NCBI GenBank assembly: GCA_003220495.1
Contig: QHSP01000051.1
Coordinates: 1-49,626 of the forward strand
Direction of reading: 5' to 3'
Source of the DNA: Candidatus Rokuibacteriota bacterium
GTDB lineage: Bacteria; Methylomirabilota; Methylomirabilia; Rokubacteriales; CSP1-6
DNA length: 49,626 nucleotides
The position numbers and the translations under genes are program-made. This document shows, one piece after another, positions 40,622-49,626 of the stretch (positions within the stretch are counted from its first letter, which is position 1; each line of letters opens with the position of its first letter). The notes beneath the pieces were generated by a model. That model did not search any database, was not told the origin of the DNA, and was given only the letters and a program-made list of their open reading frames with translations.

Positions 40622-42055
40622 ATGCGGCTCGCCTCGAAGATATTCTTGACGTCGGCGGTGGTCGTGGTTGTGCTCGGCGTGGTGGGCGTCTTGGGCCTGC
40701 GCGCCGTGGGCCGACTTGCCTCCGTCAACCGCGAGATCACCACCCGCACCGTTCCCGCATTGCGGCTGGCCGCCTCGACGCGCGACGCCGTGCCCGCGCT
40801 CGTTCGTCTCGAAGCGCGGTTCCTCGTGCTCAACGATACGCGGTTCATCGGCGCCTGGAACGAGCGCGCCGATCGCTTGCGCGCGAGCCTGATCCGCCTG
40901 CGCGAGTACACGACGAACGCGCAGGAGTCTCGCCTCCTCGAGGACGCCAGCGAGTCCTTCGAACGTTACTACGGCACCGTCGGCCAGATCCAGGCGCTCC
41001 TCACGCGCAGCCAGCGCGTGCGCGCCGCGGCCCTCTCGGAGGGCGCGTCGCGGGCGCTCGCCGATCGCATCGAGGCGAACCTCGAGGCGCTGACCGAGTC
41101 GATGCACGCCGACGTCCTGCAGGCGCAGGCCGAAGTCGCGCGGCTCGAGGCGCGCACCTGGTCGGGCGTGCTGGTGGCGTTGGGGGCCGCGGTCGGGCTG
41201 GCGCTGCTCGGAAGCGGACTCATCGCGCACCGCCTGACTCAATCGCTCCAGAAGCTCTCGGCCGCGACCTCGGCCGTGGCCGCCGGCTCGTTCGAGGAGC
41301 CCATCGCCGTCGAAGGCCGGGACGAAGTCGGCCAGCTCGCACGCTCGTTCAGCGCGATGGCGCGGGAGCTTCGGCGGATGGAGGAAACCAAGGAAGAGTT
41401 TTTCGCATCGGTCTCTCACGAGCTGCGCTCGCCGCTCACGTCGATCCGGGAAGGCGCCCACCTCCTGCGCGACCGGGTCTCCGGGCCGCTCAACGACAAG
41501 CAGCGTCGGCTCACGGAGATCATCGCGGCTGGCGCCGACCGCCTCCTGGGGCTCGTCAACCAGATCCTCGAAGTGTCGCGCCTTCGGGCTGGCGTGCTGC
41601 CGATCCAGCGGGTGCGCCTCGATCTGGACAAGGTCATCACGCGGGCCGTGGAGGAGCTCAAGCCGAGCGCCGACCATGCCGGCGTCGCGCTCGAGCGGGA
41701 GCGCGTGGGCGAAGACTTCGTGCTCCTGGGCGACGACACGCGGCTCCTGCAGGTGGTCGTCAACCTCGTCAGCAACGCCATCCGCTTCACGAAGCGCGGC
41801 GGACGGGTCGTCGCGCGGCTCGTGTCGACCGGACCGGAGCTCGAGATCCAGGTCGAGGACACGGGTATCGGAATTCCGCCGGCCGAGCTCCCGCACGTGT
41901 TCGAGCCGTATCGGCAGGCGCACGGCGATCGAGGCGGAACCGGCCTCGGGCTCGCGATCGTCCGCGGCGTCGCGCAGGCCCACGGCGGCCGCGTCACCGT
42001 CGAGTCGCAGGAAGGGAAGGGGAGCCGGTTCACCGTGCTCCTGCCGCGCTCATGA
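40622..42055 (+). CDS. HAMP sensor histidine kinase (GlrK/QseE-like)
   Basis: A 477-residue membrane kinase. Helix 1 (about 8-30), an all-helical periplasmic sensor (about 31-178), helix 2 (about 180-202), HAMP (about 203-255), HisKA with SVSHELRSPLTSIREGAHLL, and HATPase with N-box NLVSNAIRF, G1 DTGIGIPP and G2 GGTGLGLAI. Length and helical sensor match GlrK/QseE of enterobacteria. The following genes (lipoprotein, sigma-54 activator, glnB) repeat the glrK-qseG-glrR-glnB order. AGAGG precedes the ATG at 40622; an ATG at 40610 overlapping the thioesterase stop is the alternative. Its stop overlaps the lipoprotein ATG as ATGA. Confidence 0.88.
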   Translation: MRLASKIFLTSAVVVVVLGVVGVLGLRAVGRLASVNREITTRTVPALRLAASTRDAVPALVRLEARFLVLNDTRFIGAWNERADRLRASLIRLREYTTNAQESRLLEDASESFERYYGTVGQIQALLTRSQRVRAAALSEGASRALADRIEANLEALTESMHADVLQAQAEVARLEARTWSGVLVALGAAVGLALLGSGLIAHRLTQSLQKLSAATSAVAAGSFEEPIAVEGRDEVGQLARSFSAMARELRRMEETKEEFFASVSHELRSPLTSIREGAHLLRDRVSGPLNDKQRRLTEIIAAGADRLLGLVNQILEVSRLRAGVLPIQRVRLDLDKVITRAVEELKPSADHAGVALERERVGEDFVLLGDDTRLLQVVVNLVSNAIRFTKRGGRVVARLVSTGPELEIQVEDTGIGIPPAELPHVFEPYRQAHGDRGGTGLGLAIVRGVAQAHGGRVTVESQEGKGSRFTVLLPRS

Positions 42056-42450
42056 CGGGCGCCTGGACCGCGGTTGCGCTCTCGCTGGTCCTCGCCGGCT
42101 GCAGCTCCTGGGGTTTGACGAACCCCTTCGGCGGCCCCTCGACGATGCTCGCGAAGGCCGATCGGCTGACCGCCGAGGGTGACTACAAGTCCGCCGTCGC
42201 CGCCTACGACGCGTTCCTCGCGCAGTATTCCGACGACTCGCAGGCGGTGCGGGCCCGTCGCGACGCGGTCGCCTCGATCATGACGACCCGCGACGAGATC
42301 AGCCGACTCAACCAGGAGCTCTCGCGCGTGCGCGAGGAGCTCACGAAGCGCGACGGCGATCTGGCGCGGGCGCGCCAGGAGGCCGAGAAGCTGCGCGCCG
42401 ACCTCGAGCGGCTCAAGCAGATCGACTTGCAGCTCGAAAAGCGAAAGTGA
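42052..42450 (+). CDS. QseG-like lipoprotein with coiled coil
   Basis: A 132-residue putative lipoprotein. A signal peptide ends in the lipobox LAGC (Cys about residue 17). Then comes a short TPR-like helix pair (LTAEGDYKSAVAAYDAFLAQ) and a C-terminal coiled coil of about 55 residues rich in Glu, Arg and Leu. It overlaps the kinase by 4 bp. In E. coli the outer-membrane lipoprotein QseG sits in the same place and binds the kinase sensor domain. This protein is shorter than QseG (about 237 aa), so the match rests on position, lipobox and helical nature. Confidence 0.72.
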   Translation: MTGAWTAVALSLVLAGCSSWGLTNPFGGPSTMLAKADRLTAEGDYKSAVAAYDAFLAQYSDDSQAVRARRDAVASIMTTRDEISRLNQELSRVREELTKRDGDLARARQEAEKLRADLERLKQIDLQLEKRK

Positions 42451-42457
42451 TGGCGAC

Positions 42458-43981
42458 ATGAAGCAGAAGGTCCTCGTGGTCGACGACGACGCCGCGATCC
42501 TCGAGGTGCTCGAGATGCGCCTCACCGCGATGGGATTCGACGTCACCGCCACGAGCGACCCGCGCAAGGCTCTCGAAGCGACCGAGGCGGGCCGCTTCGA
42601 CCTCGCTCTCCTCGACCTCCGTATGGCGCCGACGGACGGCATGCGCCTCATGGAAGGGCTCCACGAGCGGCAGCCGCGTCTGCCCGTGCTCATCATGACC
42701 GCGCACGGCACGATCCAGACGGCCGTCGAGGCGGTCCGGCGCGGCGCGTTCGACTACCTCACCAAGCCGTTCGTGCGCGACGAGCTCCGCTCGAAGATCG
42801 CCCGGACCCTGGCCACGCGCCGCTGGGCGCGCGACCGGGAGCGGCTCTTGACCGTCGGGCAGGCGCTCGCCTCCTCCGGGGTGATGGCCCGCGTCCTCGA
42901 CTCGGTGGCGCAGGCCACCGTGGAGGCGACCGACGCGGACCGCTGCGTGGTGTTCCAGCTCGAGCTGGGTCGCCTCGTGCCGATGGCGAGCGCGGGCTCG
43001 CCGCCGCCCGTCTGGAACCGGCTCGAGGCCGCCGCGTCGGCGGCGATGGACAAGGGCATGCCGATCACGGTGTCGGGCGCGGCCGAGGGCGCCGACAGCG
43101 GCACGATCGTGGCCGCGCCGCTCGTCGTCCAGCGCGGCCCGGCCGGCGCGCTGGTGATCGAGACCGCGGCGCGACTCGAGCCGGGCGAGGACGATCTCGA
43201 ACTCCTCGCGCTGTTCTCCTCGCAGGCGGCGATCGCCATTCGCAACACGCACGATCTCGAGAGTCTCAAGAGCGGCGCCGTCGCGGCGCTTGGGCGCATG
43301 GCGACGCAGGTCGCCCACGAGGTGAAGAATCCGCTGGCCGGCCTTCGGCTCTACGTGCGCCACCTCGAGCAGCACCTGGCGAAGGTCGACGACGCCGCCG
43401 GACGGGATCTCGCCGGCAAGATCGCGGTCACGGTCGACCACCTGACGAGCGTCGTCGCCGAGATCACCGCGTTCGGCCGTCCACCGGAGCTGCATCGCGT
43501 GCCGACCGCGCTGCATCCGTTGCTCGACGAGTGCCTGGAGCTCGCTCGCGCGCGGCGGCCGACCGAGGGCGTCGACATCATCACCGCCTACGATCCGTCG
43601 TGCCCCGAAGCGCGGCTCGACGCGCGCGAGCTGAAGAAGGCGTTCCTGAACCTCATCCTGAACGCGCTCGAGGCGCTCGAAGGCGCCGGCCGGCTGACCG
43701 TCGCCACCGCGTACTCGGCGGCGACCGGCACGGTCACCGTGACCATCGAGGATACCGGGCCGGGCATGACGGAAGAGACGCTGGCGCGGGCGTTCGACCT
43801 GTTCTTCACGACCAAGCCGGACGGGACGGGGCTCGGAATGTCGATCGCGCGATCGGTCGTCAACCTGCACGCCGGCGAGCTGACGGTGTCGAGCCGGGTG
43901 GGCGAGGGCACCCGCGTCCAGGCCCGCCTCCCGCTCGAGCCCGCCCCCGATCCCGCACGTGCGCCGGGCGCCGGCGCGTGA
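42458..43981 (+). CDS. soluble hybrid REC-GAF-histidine kinase
   Basis: A 507-residue cytoplasmic protein with a reversed hybrid order. The receiver comes first (about 3-120; D9-D11, phospho-acceptor D53 in LLDLRMAP, K in YLTKPF). A GAF-like domain follows (about 135-270), then HisKA with QVAHEVKNPLAGLRLYV, then HATPase with N-box NLILNALEAL, DTGPGM and GTGLGMSIA. The AHExxNPL box is of the NtrB type, which fits control of nitrogen genes. It lies between the lipoprotein and the sigma-54 activator. The N-terminal receiver suggests that the upstream kinase may modulate it. Confidence 0.88.
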   Translation: MKQKVLVVDDDAAILEVLEMRLTAMGFDVTATSDPRKALEATEAGRFDLALLDLRMAPTDGMRLMEGLHERQPRLPVLIMTAHGTIQTAVEAVRRGAFDYLTKPFVRDELRSKIARTLATRRWARDRERLLTVGQALASSGVMARVLDSVAQATVEATDADRCVVFQLELGRLVPMASAGSPPPVWNRLEAAASAAMDKGMPITVSGAAEGADSGTIVAAPLVVQRGPAGALVIETAARLEPGEDDLELLALFSSQAAIAIRNTHDLESLKSGAVAALGRMATQVAHEVKNPLAGLRLYVRHLEQHLAKVDDAAGRDLAGKIAVTVDHLTSVVAEITAFGRPPELHRVPTALHPLLDECLELARARRPTEGVDIITAYDPSCPEARLDARELKKAFLNLILNALEALEGAGRLTVATAYSAATGTVTVTIEDTGPGMTEETLARAFDLFFTTKPDGTGLGMSIARSVVNLHAGELTVSSRVGEGTRVQARLPLEPAPDPARAPGAGA

Positions 43982-44149
43982 CGGGCCGGGTCCAAGTCGT
44001 TCGACGCAATTCCCCCGTAGACCGCTCTGCCCTTGCGTCCTTCGTTACGATGATACGGGTGAACAACCGCACGAATGACCGTCGAGCTCGGCTCGCGGAT
44101 CGCAGCACGATGAACAGAACGCCATCGAGCCGCGTCGTGCTGATCGCAG

Positions 44150-44422
44150 CCACCGCCGCTCATGCACTACGGGGCCCGCGAGCGGCAAGTCGGGCGGTAG
44201 ACGGCAGCGCGATGAATACGCCGCGTGGAACCGCCGCGCGATGACGACGCCGTGCGGAGCCAGATCGCATCGATCTCAGGCCCCCCTCGGTCCGCCACGG
44301 GGCCCGCGAACGAACGAGCCGGGCTCGTGGAACCGCCGCGCGATGACGACGCCGTGCGGAGCCAGATCGCGTCGATCTCAGGCCACCCTCGGTCAAACCC
44401 GGCCTCTCAGGTCCCCGTTACA
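44150..44422 (+). repeat. repeat-rich 5' region of the sigma-54 activator gene
   Basis: Two 69-base direct repeats, 44224-44292 and 44326-44394, match at 67 of 69 positions with a 102-base period. An older, diverged unit lies at 44168-44222 (ACGGGGCCCGCGA and GCGCGATGA motifs), and fainter echoes reach back to about 44040 (CGTTACGATGATACG against CGTTACAATGAAACG at the gene start). The 3' part (44357-44429) has a second copy at 15796-15866. The whole gap 43982-44422 holds no credible gene. The repeat may carry promoters or binding sites for the regulator. Confidence 0.75.
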
Positions 44423-45811
44423 ATGAAACGCGCTCACACGATTCTCGTCGTCGACGACGAGAAGACGATCGCCGACGGCCTTCGCATGACGCTCGAGAGC
44501 GAAGGCTACGGTGTGCGCACCGCCGGAAGCGTGCGGGAGGCGCTGGGCGCCCTCGTCCAGGGCGACCCGCACGCCGCCATCGTGGATCTGATGCTGCCCG
44601 ACGGCGACGGGCTGCAGCTCACCCGAGAGCTGAAGCGACGCGATCCGGCGCTCGAAGTGCTCGTCATCACCGCGTACGGTTCGGTACGCAAGGCGATGGA
44701 AGCCACGAAGGGTGCCGGCGCGTTTCACGTCCTCGAGAAGCCGTTCGAGCCGGACGAGCTCCTGGGCCTCCTCGAGAACGCGCTCGAGCACCGGAAGCTG
44801 GTCGGCGAGAACGCCGACCTCAAACGCCGGCTCGTCGACCAGGTCACCGACACCGAAATCCTCGGCAGCGCGCCGGGTATCCAGCGCGTGCTGGAGACGG
44901 TCGCGGCGGTGGCGGACGCCGACGCCAATGTGCTCATCGTGGGCGAGAGCGGCACCGGCAAGGAGCTCCTCGCGAACGCGCTCCACGAGCAGAGCCACCG
45001 GCGAAACGGCCCGTGGATCAAGATCAACTGCGCGGCGCTGCCCAAGGACCTGATCGAATCGGAGCTCTTCGGCCACACGCGGGGCGCGTTCACGGGCGCG
45101 ACCACCGAAAAGGTCGGGCTGCTCGAGGAAGCCGACGGCGGGTCGCTCCTCCTCGACGAGATCACCGAGATGCCGATGGACCTCCAGGCGAAGCTCCTGC
45201 GGGTCCTCGAGGAGCGGATGGTGCGTCGCCTCGGCGCCGCGAAAGCCATGCCCATCGATTTCCGCCTGATCAGCTCGACCAACCAGAGCCCGGACGTCGC
45301 GCTCCGCGATGGCCATCTGCGCCAGGACCTCTATTTCCGGATCAACACCGTGTCGATCGAGGTGCCGCCGCTGCGCGAGCGGCGCGACGACATCCCGATC
45401 CTCGTCCGCGCTTTCCTCGATCGCTATCGCACCAAGCACGCGCGCCCGGTGGAGGGCATCGATCCGGAAGCGTATCGGCGGCTGCTCTCGTGGTCGTGGC
45501 CGGGCAACGTGCGCGAGCTCCAGCACGCGATCGAGCGCGCGGTGCTGGTGACGCGGGGCCCGATGATCGTGCTGGAAGACCTGCCCGAGCAGCTGCAGCA
45601 CACTGCCCGCGAGGGCGGTCTCGGTCAGTCGGCGGTCGCGCCCTCGCAAGTGCCTGCCGGGTCGCTCGAGGAGATCGAGCGCGCCTCGATCCTCAAAGCG
45701 CTCGAAACGACTCGCTGGAACAAGCAGGCGGCCGCGGCCTTGCTGGGCCTGCGCCGGCCCACGCTCTACTCGAAGATGCGCAAGCACGGCATCCCCCAGC
45801 GTCGGGCTTAG
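44423..45811 (+). CDS. NtrC-family sigma-54 activator (GlrR/QseF-like)
   Basis: A 462-residue response regulator. Receiver (about 5-120): D11/D12, D55 (IVDLMLP), K106 (LEKPFEP). AAA+ domain (about 145-380): Walker A GESGTGKE, the sigma-54 contact loop GAFTGA at 221-226, and Walker B GGSLLLDEI. The Fis-type helix-turn-helix ends in NKQAAAALLGLRRPTLYSKM. All parts needed to open sigma-54 promoters are intact. The ATG at 44423 is the true start; the frame upstream runs through the tandem repeat and is not protein-like. It is followed by glnB, whose promoter fits the sigma-54 consensus, so a direct regulatory link is likely. Confidence 0.93.
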   Translation: MKRAHTILVVDDEKTIADGLRMTLESEGYGVRTAGSVREALGALVQGDPHAAIVDLMLPDGDGLQLTRELKRRDPALEVLVITAYGSVRKAMEATKGAGAFHVLEKPFEPDELLGLLENALEHRKLVGENADLKRRLVDQVTDTEILGSAPGIQRVLETVAAVADADANVLIVGESGTGKELLANALHEQSHRRNGPWIKINCAALPKDLIESELFGHTRGAFTGATTEKVGLLEEADGGSLLLDEITEMPMDLQAKLLRVLEERMVRRLGAAKAMPIDFRLISSTNQSPDVALRDGHLRQDLYFRINTVSIEVPPLRERRDDIPILVRAFLDRYRTKHARPVEGIDPEAYRRLLSWSWPGNVRELQHAIERAVLVTRGPMIVLEDLPEQLQHTAREGGLGQSAVAPSQVPAGSLEEIERASILKALETTRWNKQAAAALLGLRRPTLYSKMRKHGIPQRRA

Positions 45812-45850
45812 CGACCCCCCCCGGTCCTCCGCCTGAATCGCGAGCAGCGA

Positions 45851-45887
45851 AGGCCGGCGTGCCTATTCGTTGGGCAAGGCCCGGCCT
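45851..45887. terminator. hairpin after the sigma-54 activator gene
   Basis: Arms AGGCCGG (45851-45857) and CCGGCCT (45881-45887) enclose a TGCC/GGCA pair. No T-tract. It could terminate the activator transcript or, lying about 65-100 bp upstream of the sigma-54 promoter, serve as an activator binding dyad. Confidence 0.4.
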
Positions 45888-45920
45888 CCGCGCAGATCCG
45901 CCGCTGCTCAAAGCGGCTGA

Positions 45921-46331
<411 letters not shown>

Positions 46332-46385
46332 CGGGAACATCATCGAGCGCGCGAGCTCGTCGTTGACAGAAAAGGAGGATTTACC

Positions 46386-47879
46386 GTGAAGCGACTGTCT
46401 CTCGCACTGGCAATGCTGCTGGTGCTGAGTGCCACGGCGTCTGTGGCGATGGCTCAGCAGCCGCCCCCCCCGGCGTCTGAGTCGACGGCGGCCCCGGCGC
46501 CCGTCGCCGGCGCTCCAGCGGTCGCGCCGGCAGCACCTGCAGCGGCGGCGGCTCCGGCGTCGAAGATCGACAAGGGCGACACGGCGTGGATGCTCACCTC
46601 GTCGCTCCTCGTCCTCATGATGACGGTCCCCGGGCTCGCGCTCTTCTACGGCGGCATGGTTCGGCAGAAGAACGCGCTCGGCACGCTGATGCACAGCTTC
46701 ATCATCGCCGCGCTCATCTCGGTGCAGTGGGTGCTCTGGGGCTACAGCCTCGCCTTCGGTCCCGACAAGGGCGGGATCATCGGCGGCCTGGACTGGATCG
46801 GCCTGAGGAACGTGGGGCTCGAGCCGTTCGACGCGTACTCGAAGACCATCCCGCACCAGGCCTTCATGCTCTTCCAGATGATGTTCGCGATCATCACGCC
46901 GGCCCTGATCACGGGCACCTTCGCCGAGCGCAAGAAGTTCTCGGCGTTCCTGCTCTTCACCTTGCTGTGGGCCACGTTCGTCTACGATCCGCTCGCGCAC
47001 TGGGTGTGGGGTGACGGCGGCTGGCTGAAGACGAAAGGCGCCCTCGACTTCGCGGGCGGCACGGTCGTCCACATCTCCTCCGGTGTGTCGGCGCTCGTCT
47101 GCGCGGTCATGATCGGCAAGCGCCGCGGCTTCGGGCACCAGCCCATGCAGCCGCACAACCTGCCGATGACCGTGATGGGGGCGTCGCTGCTCTGGGTCGG
47201 CTGGTTCGGGTTCAACGCGGGGAGCGCGCTCGAGGCCAACGGTCTCGCCGTGAGCGCGTTCACCGCGACCAATACCGGCGCGGCCGCCGCGGCGCTCGGC
47301 TGGATGTTCACCGAATGGATGAGCCGCGGGAAGCCCACGGTCCTCGGCGCGGCCTCGGGCGCCGTCGCGGGCCTGGTCGCCATCACGCCGGCCTCCGGAT
47401 ACGTCACGCCAATGGCCTCGGTGATCATCGGCGTCGTCGCCGGAGCCCTCTGCTACGCGGCGTGTAATCTCAAGACGAAGCTCGGCTACGACGACTCGCT
47501 CGACGTGGTCGGCGTACACGGGGTCGGCGGGACGTGGGGTGCCCTGGCGACGGGGCTCTTCGCGACCAAGGCCGTCAACGACGGCGGCGGCAACGGGCTC
47601 TTTTATGGAAATCCGGGGCAGCTCTGGATCCAGATCGTCGCGGTGGCGTCGACCTACATCCTGGCGATCGTCGCCACGGTCATCATCCTCAAGGTGGTCG
47701 ACGCGCTCGTCGGGCTGCGCGTCACCGCCGAGGACGAAATGGCCGGACTGGACCTCTCCCAGCATTCGGAGACAGCCTATTCCGCCGGAGGCGGGTTCGG
47801 CGAGTTCGGCGCGGCGGCGGGTGGCGGGATGAGCGAGGCCATGCCCGCTGCCGAGAGCAAGCCGCGGGTGGCGCATTGA
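46386..47879 (+). CDS. amt: ammonium transporter
   Basis: A 497-residue Amt protein. A signal peptide (about 1-23, ending AMA) is followed by a 35-residue Ala/Pro linker and about 11 membrane helices. Family blocks are PGLALFYGGMVRQKN, DFAGGTVVHISSGVSAL, WVGWFGFNAGSAL and DVVGVHGVGGTWGA, which include the twin pore histidines. The GTG start has AAGGAGG upstream. The C-terminal tail after about residue 445 is long and Gly/Ala-rich and contains the region that PII proteins contact. It lies 54 bp after glnB, the standard pairing. Confidence 0.95.
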   Translation: MKRLSLALAMLLVLSATASVAMAQQPPPPASESTAAPAPVAGAPAVAPAAPAAAAAPASKIDKGDTAWMLTSSLLVLMMTVPGLALFYGGMVRQKNALGTLMHSFIIAALISVQWVLWGYSLAFGPDKGGIIGGLDWIGLRNVGLEPFDAYSKTIPHQAFMLFQMMFAIITPALITGTFAERKKFSAFLLFTLLWATFVYDPLAHWVWGDGGWLKTKGALDFAGGTVVHISSGVSALVCAVMIGKRRGFGHQPMQPHNLPMTVMGASLLWVGWFGFNAGSALEANGLAVSAFTATNTGAAAAALGWMFTEWMSRGKPTVLGAASGAVAGLVAITPASGYVTPMASVIIGVVAGALCYAACNLKTKLGYDDSLDVVGVHGVGGTWGALATGLFATKAVNDGGGNGLFYGNPGQLWIQIVAVASTYILAIVATVIILKVVDALVGLRVTAEDEMAGLDLSQHSETAYSAGGGFGEFGAAAGGGMSEAMPAAESKPRVAH

Positions 47880-47967
47880 GCCCGCGCACCCGGCGGGGCT
47901 TGATTCACCCCTCGGTTGACCGTAAGGTAGGCGGGCTGTTCATCACTCAGCACAGAAGGAGTCGCGC

Positions 47968-49392
47968 ATGACGGCGAAGGACGTACTGAAGCTGGCCAAG
48001 GAGAAAGGCGCCAAGATCGTCGATCTCCGGTTCATCGACCTGCCGGGTCTGTGGCAACACTTCTCGATCCCGGTGTCGGAGCTGAACGAAGAGATCTTCG
48101 AGGACGGTCTCGGCTTCGATGGCTCGTCGATCCGTGGCTTCCAGACGATCGACGAGTCCGACATGCTGCTGATACCCGATCCCAACACCGCGGTGATGGA
48201 TCCGTTCACCGCCGTGCCGACGTTGGTGTTGATCTGCAACGTCAAGGACCCGGTTACCGGGAAGTCGTACACGCGCGACCCGCGCTACATCGCCCAGAAG
48301 GCGGAGGCTCACCTGAAGAAGACCGGCTTGGCCGACACCGTGTACATCGGCCCCGAGCTTGAGTTCTTCTTCTTCGACTCGATCCGCTTCGACCAGAACT
48401 ACAACTCCGGCTACTACTTCATCGACTCGGAGGCCGGCGCCTGGAACACCGGCAAGGAAGGCTCGCCCGAGGCGCCGAACCTCGGCTACAAGCCGCGCTA
48501 CAAGCAGGGCTACTTCCCGGTCCCGCCGATGGACAAGTTCCAGGACATCCGGTCGGACATGGTGCTGGCGCTGGAATCGGTCGGCGTCCGCGTCGAGGTG
48601 CACCACCACGAGGTGGCGACCGGCGGGCAGACCGAGATCGACATGCGCTTCGACACCCTGACCAAGATGGCCGACAAGGTCCTCTGGTACAAGTACTGCG
48701 CGAAGAACACGGCGCGGAAGTGGGGGAAGACGGCGACGTTCATGCCCAAGCCCCTCTTCCAGGACAACGGCTCCGGCATGCACACGCACCAGTCGCTCTG
48801 GAAGGGCGGCAAGAACCTCTTCTACGAGCGGGGCGGTTACGCCGACATCTCGAAGACGTGCCTCTACTACATCGGCGGCATCCTGAAGCACGCGCCCGCG
48901 CTGCTCGCGTTGATCGCGCCGTCGACCAACTCCTACAAGCGCCTCGTGCCCGGCTACGAAGCGCCGATCAACCTGGTCTACAGCCAGCGCAACCGCTCGG
49001 CGGCGATCCGCATCCCGATGTACTCCAAGTCGGAAGGCGCCAAGCGGATCGAGTTCCGCACGCCGGACCCGACCTGCAACCCGTACCTGTCGTTCGCGGC
49101 GTGCCTGATGGCGGGCCTCGACGGCGTCGCCAACAAGATCGACCCGGGCAAGCCGGTGGACAAGGACCTGTACGAGCTGCCGCCGGCCGAGCAGAAGAAG
49201 ATCAAGCAGCTGCCGGGCGATCTCTCGATCGTGCTCGACAACCTCGAGAAGTCGCACGACTGGCTGCTCAAGGGCGACGTGTTCACGCCCGACGTCATCG
49301 AGACGTGGCTCGAGTACAAGCGTAAGAATGAGGTCGATGCGGTGCGGCTCCGTCCGCATCCCTGGGAGTTCGCGCTCTACTTCGATATTTAG
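47968..49392 (+). CDS. glnA: glutamine synthetase type I
   Basis: A 474-residue GSI. Blocks are [17 protein letters not shown], the ATP-site region [37 protein letters not shown] and the NRSAAIRIP flap. The adenylylation target is Tyr402 (DKDLYELPP), so it belongs to the regulated GSI-beta type. Length is typical (about 470). AGAAGGAG precedes the ATG. TTGACC at about 47916 could be a -35 element, but no sigma-54 site is visible in the 88-bp gap. It is the third nitrogen-assimilation gene in the run. Confidence 0.96.
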   Translation: MTAKDVLKLAKEKGAKIVDLRFIDLPGLWQHFSIPVSELNEEIFEDGLGFDGSSIRGFQTIDESDMLLIPDPNTAVMDPFTAVPTLVLICNVKDPVTGKSYTRDPRYIAQKAEAHLKKTGLADTVYIGPELEFFFFDSIRFDQNYNSGYYFIDSEAGAWNTGKEGSPEAPNLGYKPRYKQGYFPVPPMDKFQDIRSDMVLALESVGVRVEVHHHEVATGGQTEIDMRFDTLTKMADKVLWYKYCAKNTARKWGKTATFMPKPLFQDNGSGMHTHQSLWKGGKNLFYERGGYADISKTCLYYIGGILKHAPALLALIAPSTNSYKRLVPGYEAPINLVYSQRNRSAAIRIPMYSKSEGAKRIEFRTPDPTCNPYLSFAACLMAGLDGVANKIDPGKPVDKDLYELPPAEQKKIKQLPGDLSIVLDNLEKSHDWLLKGDVFTPDVIETWLEYKRKNEVDAVRLRPHPWEFALYFDI

Positions 49393-49397
49393 TTCAA

Positions 49398-49427
49398 ATC
49401 GGGGGGAGCGCCGCCGCTCCCCCCGAT
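49398..49427. terminator. strong hairpin after glnA
   Basis: A perfect 13-bp stem, ATCGGGGGGAGCG (49398-49410) with CGCTCCCCCCGAT (49415-49427), around a 4-base loop, 6 bases past the glnA stop. There is no T-tract, but stability and position argue for termination. Confidence 0.65.
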
Positions 49428-49475
49428 GGCCCCCACCGTCGATCACTTCGCGATATTCAATTCGCTGGCGAGCAC

Positions 49476-49491
49476 GGAGCGCCGCCGCTCC
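49476..49491. terminator. second hairpin in the convergent gap
   Basis: GGAGCGCCGCCGCTCC is identical to the core of the preceding terminator (49405-49420). It lies just past the stop of the minus-strand gene at 49506 and probably terminates it. Confidence 0.45.
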
Positions 49492-49505
49492 TCCGACTGG
49501 GTCGC

Positions 49506-49626
49506 TTACCGGTCGAGCCAGGTGGCCATGAGGCGGCCGCCGTAGTCATAGCCGAGATTCGGCCCGTAATTTTTCAGCGCGCCGTCCCAGACGGCGACGT
49601 AGATCCCCGACGGCAGCTGGACGTAG
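49506..49626 (-). CDS. C-terminal fragment, possibly a peptide/nickel-type ABC substrate-binding protein
   Basis: The last 39 codons and TAA stop of a minus-strand gene that begins beyond the window. The visible end reads WDGALKNYGPNLGYDYGGRL followed by MATWLDR. Charged, aromatic-rich C-termini like this occur in extracytoplasmic solute-binding proteins of the DppA/OppA family, but 40 residues are too few for a firm call. Reading frame, codon bias and the terminator-like hairpin after the stop support a real gene. It converges with glnA. Confidence 0.5.
   Translation of the reverse strand, partial: YVQLPSGIYVAVWDGALKNYGPNLGYDYGGRLMATWLDR

Noticed and set aside
44224-44394. CRISPR-like direct repeats
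   Set aside because: Only two near-identical 69-base units with one 33-base interval, no palindromic short repeat and no cas genes. Better described as a tandem duplication of a dispersed element.
44225-44422. N-terminal extension of the sigma-54 activator
   Set aside because: The extension is the translated tandem repeat. Receiver homology starts right after the ATG at 44423.

Overview
The window is a GC-rich bacterial chromosome segment with short intergenic gaps, many 4-bp ATGA/GTGA gene overlaps and frequent GTG starts. A complete, unfused set of coenzyme F420 genes, several CO-dehydrogenase-type molybdenum hydroxylase subunits, a thiolase/DUF35 pair and NtrC-type regulators together resemble uncultivated soil or groundwater lineages such as Rokubacteria/Methylomirabilota. 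That placement is inferred from gene content, not from a marker gene. No rRNA, tRNA, CRISPR array, transposase or phage gene was seen.

Layout. (1) 1-1612: the tail of an HpaB-type flavin monooxygenase, a long imperfect inverted repeat, and an enamidase-like amidohydrolase. (2) 1742-5368: two trypsin-fold proteases, a LuxR-type regulator with a degenerate receiver, a single-domain receiver and an AraC-type regulator. (3) 5449-10117: a MacAB-like export system (adaptor, ATPase, two FtsX/MacB permeases) and a 40-residue membrane peptide. (4) 10148-21881: a catabolic block. It holds a LigAB-type extradiol dioxygenase, divergent from an SDR, an Ldh_2 dehydrogenase, a molybdenum hydroxylase operon with two large subunits around one FAD and one 2Fe-2S subunit, and an SDR that has lost its catalytic Tyr and Lys. 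A convergent thiolase/DUF35 pair follows. (5) 22027-27819: a FimV-like membrane/Pro-rich/helical protein, an HD-GYP response regulator, a GGDEF protein and a fused GspA-GspB protein. (6) 28168-30718: a TusA-like protein, a cysteine-desulfurase homologue with Asp in place of the PLP lysine, a HAD phosphatase and a CopD-like membrane protein. (7) 30761-38140 (minus strand): the F420 cluster (LLM oxidoreductase, cofG, cofH, an HU gene, a GNAT-like gene, cofD, cofC, cofE, F420:NADP reductase). (8) 38207-40613: mnmG and a hotdog thioesterase. (9) 40622-49392: a sensor kinase, a lipoprotein, a REC-GAF-kinase hybrid, a sigma-54 activator, then glnB, amt and glnA. This repeats the enterobacterial glrK-qseG-glrR-glnB order with one added kinase. 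A good sigma-54 promoter precedes glnB. (10) A strong terminator and the 3' end of a minus-strand gene close the window.

The most notable points are the lysine-less desulfurase beside TusA, a dispersed repeat that ends at the start codons of two unrelated genes, the GspA-GspB fusion, the two-large-subunit molybdenum hydroxylase, the SDR without a catalytic Tyr-Lys pair, and an F420 cluster that carries HU and an unknown GNAT-like gene but no FbiB-type reductase domain.
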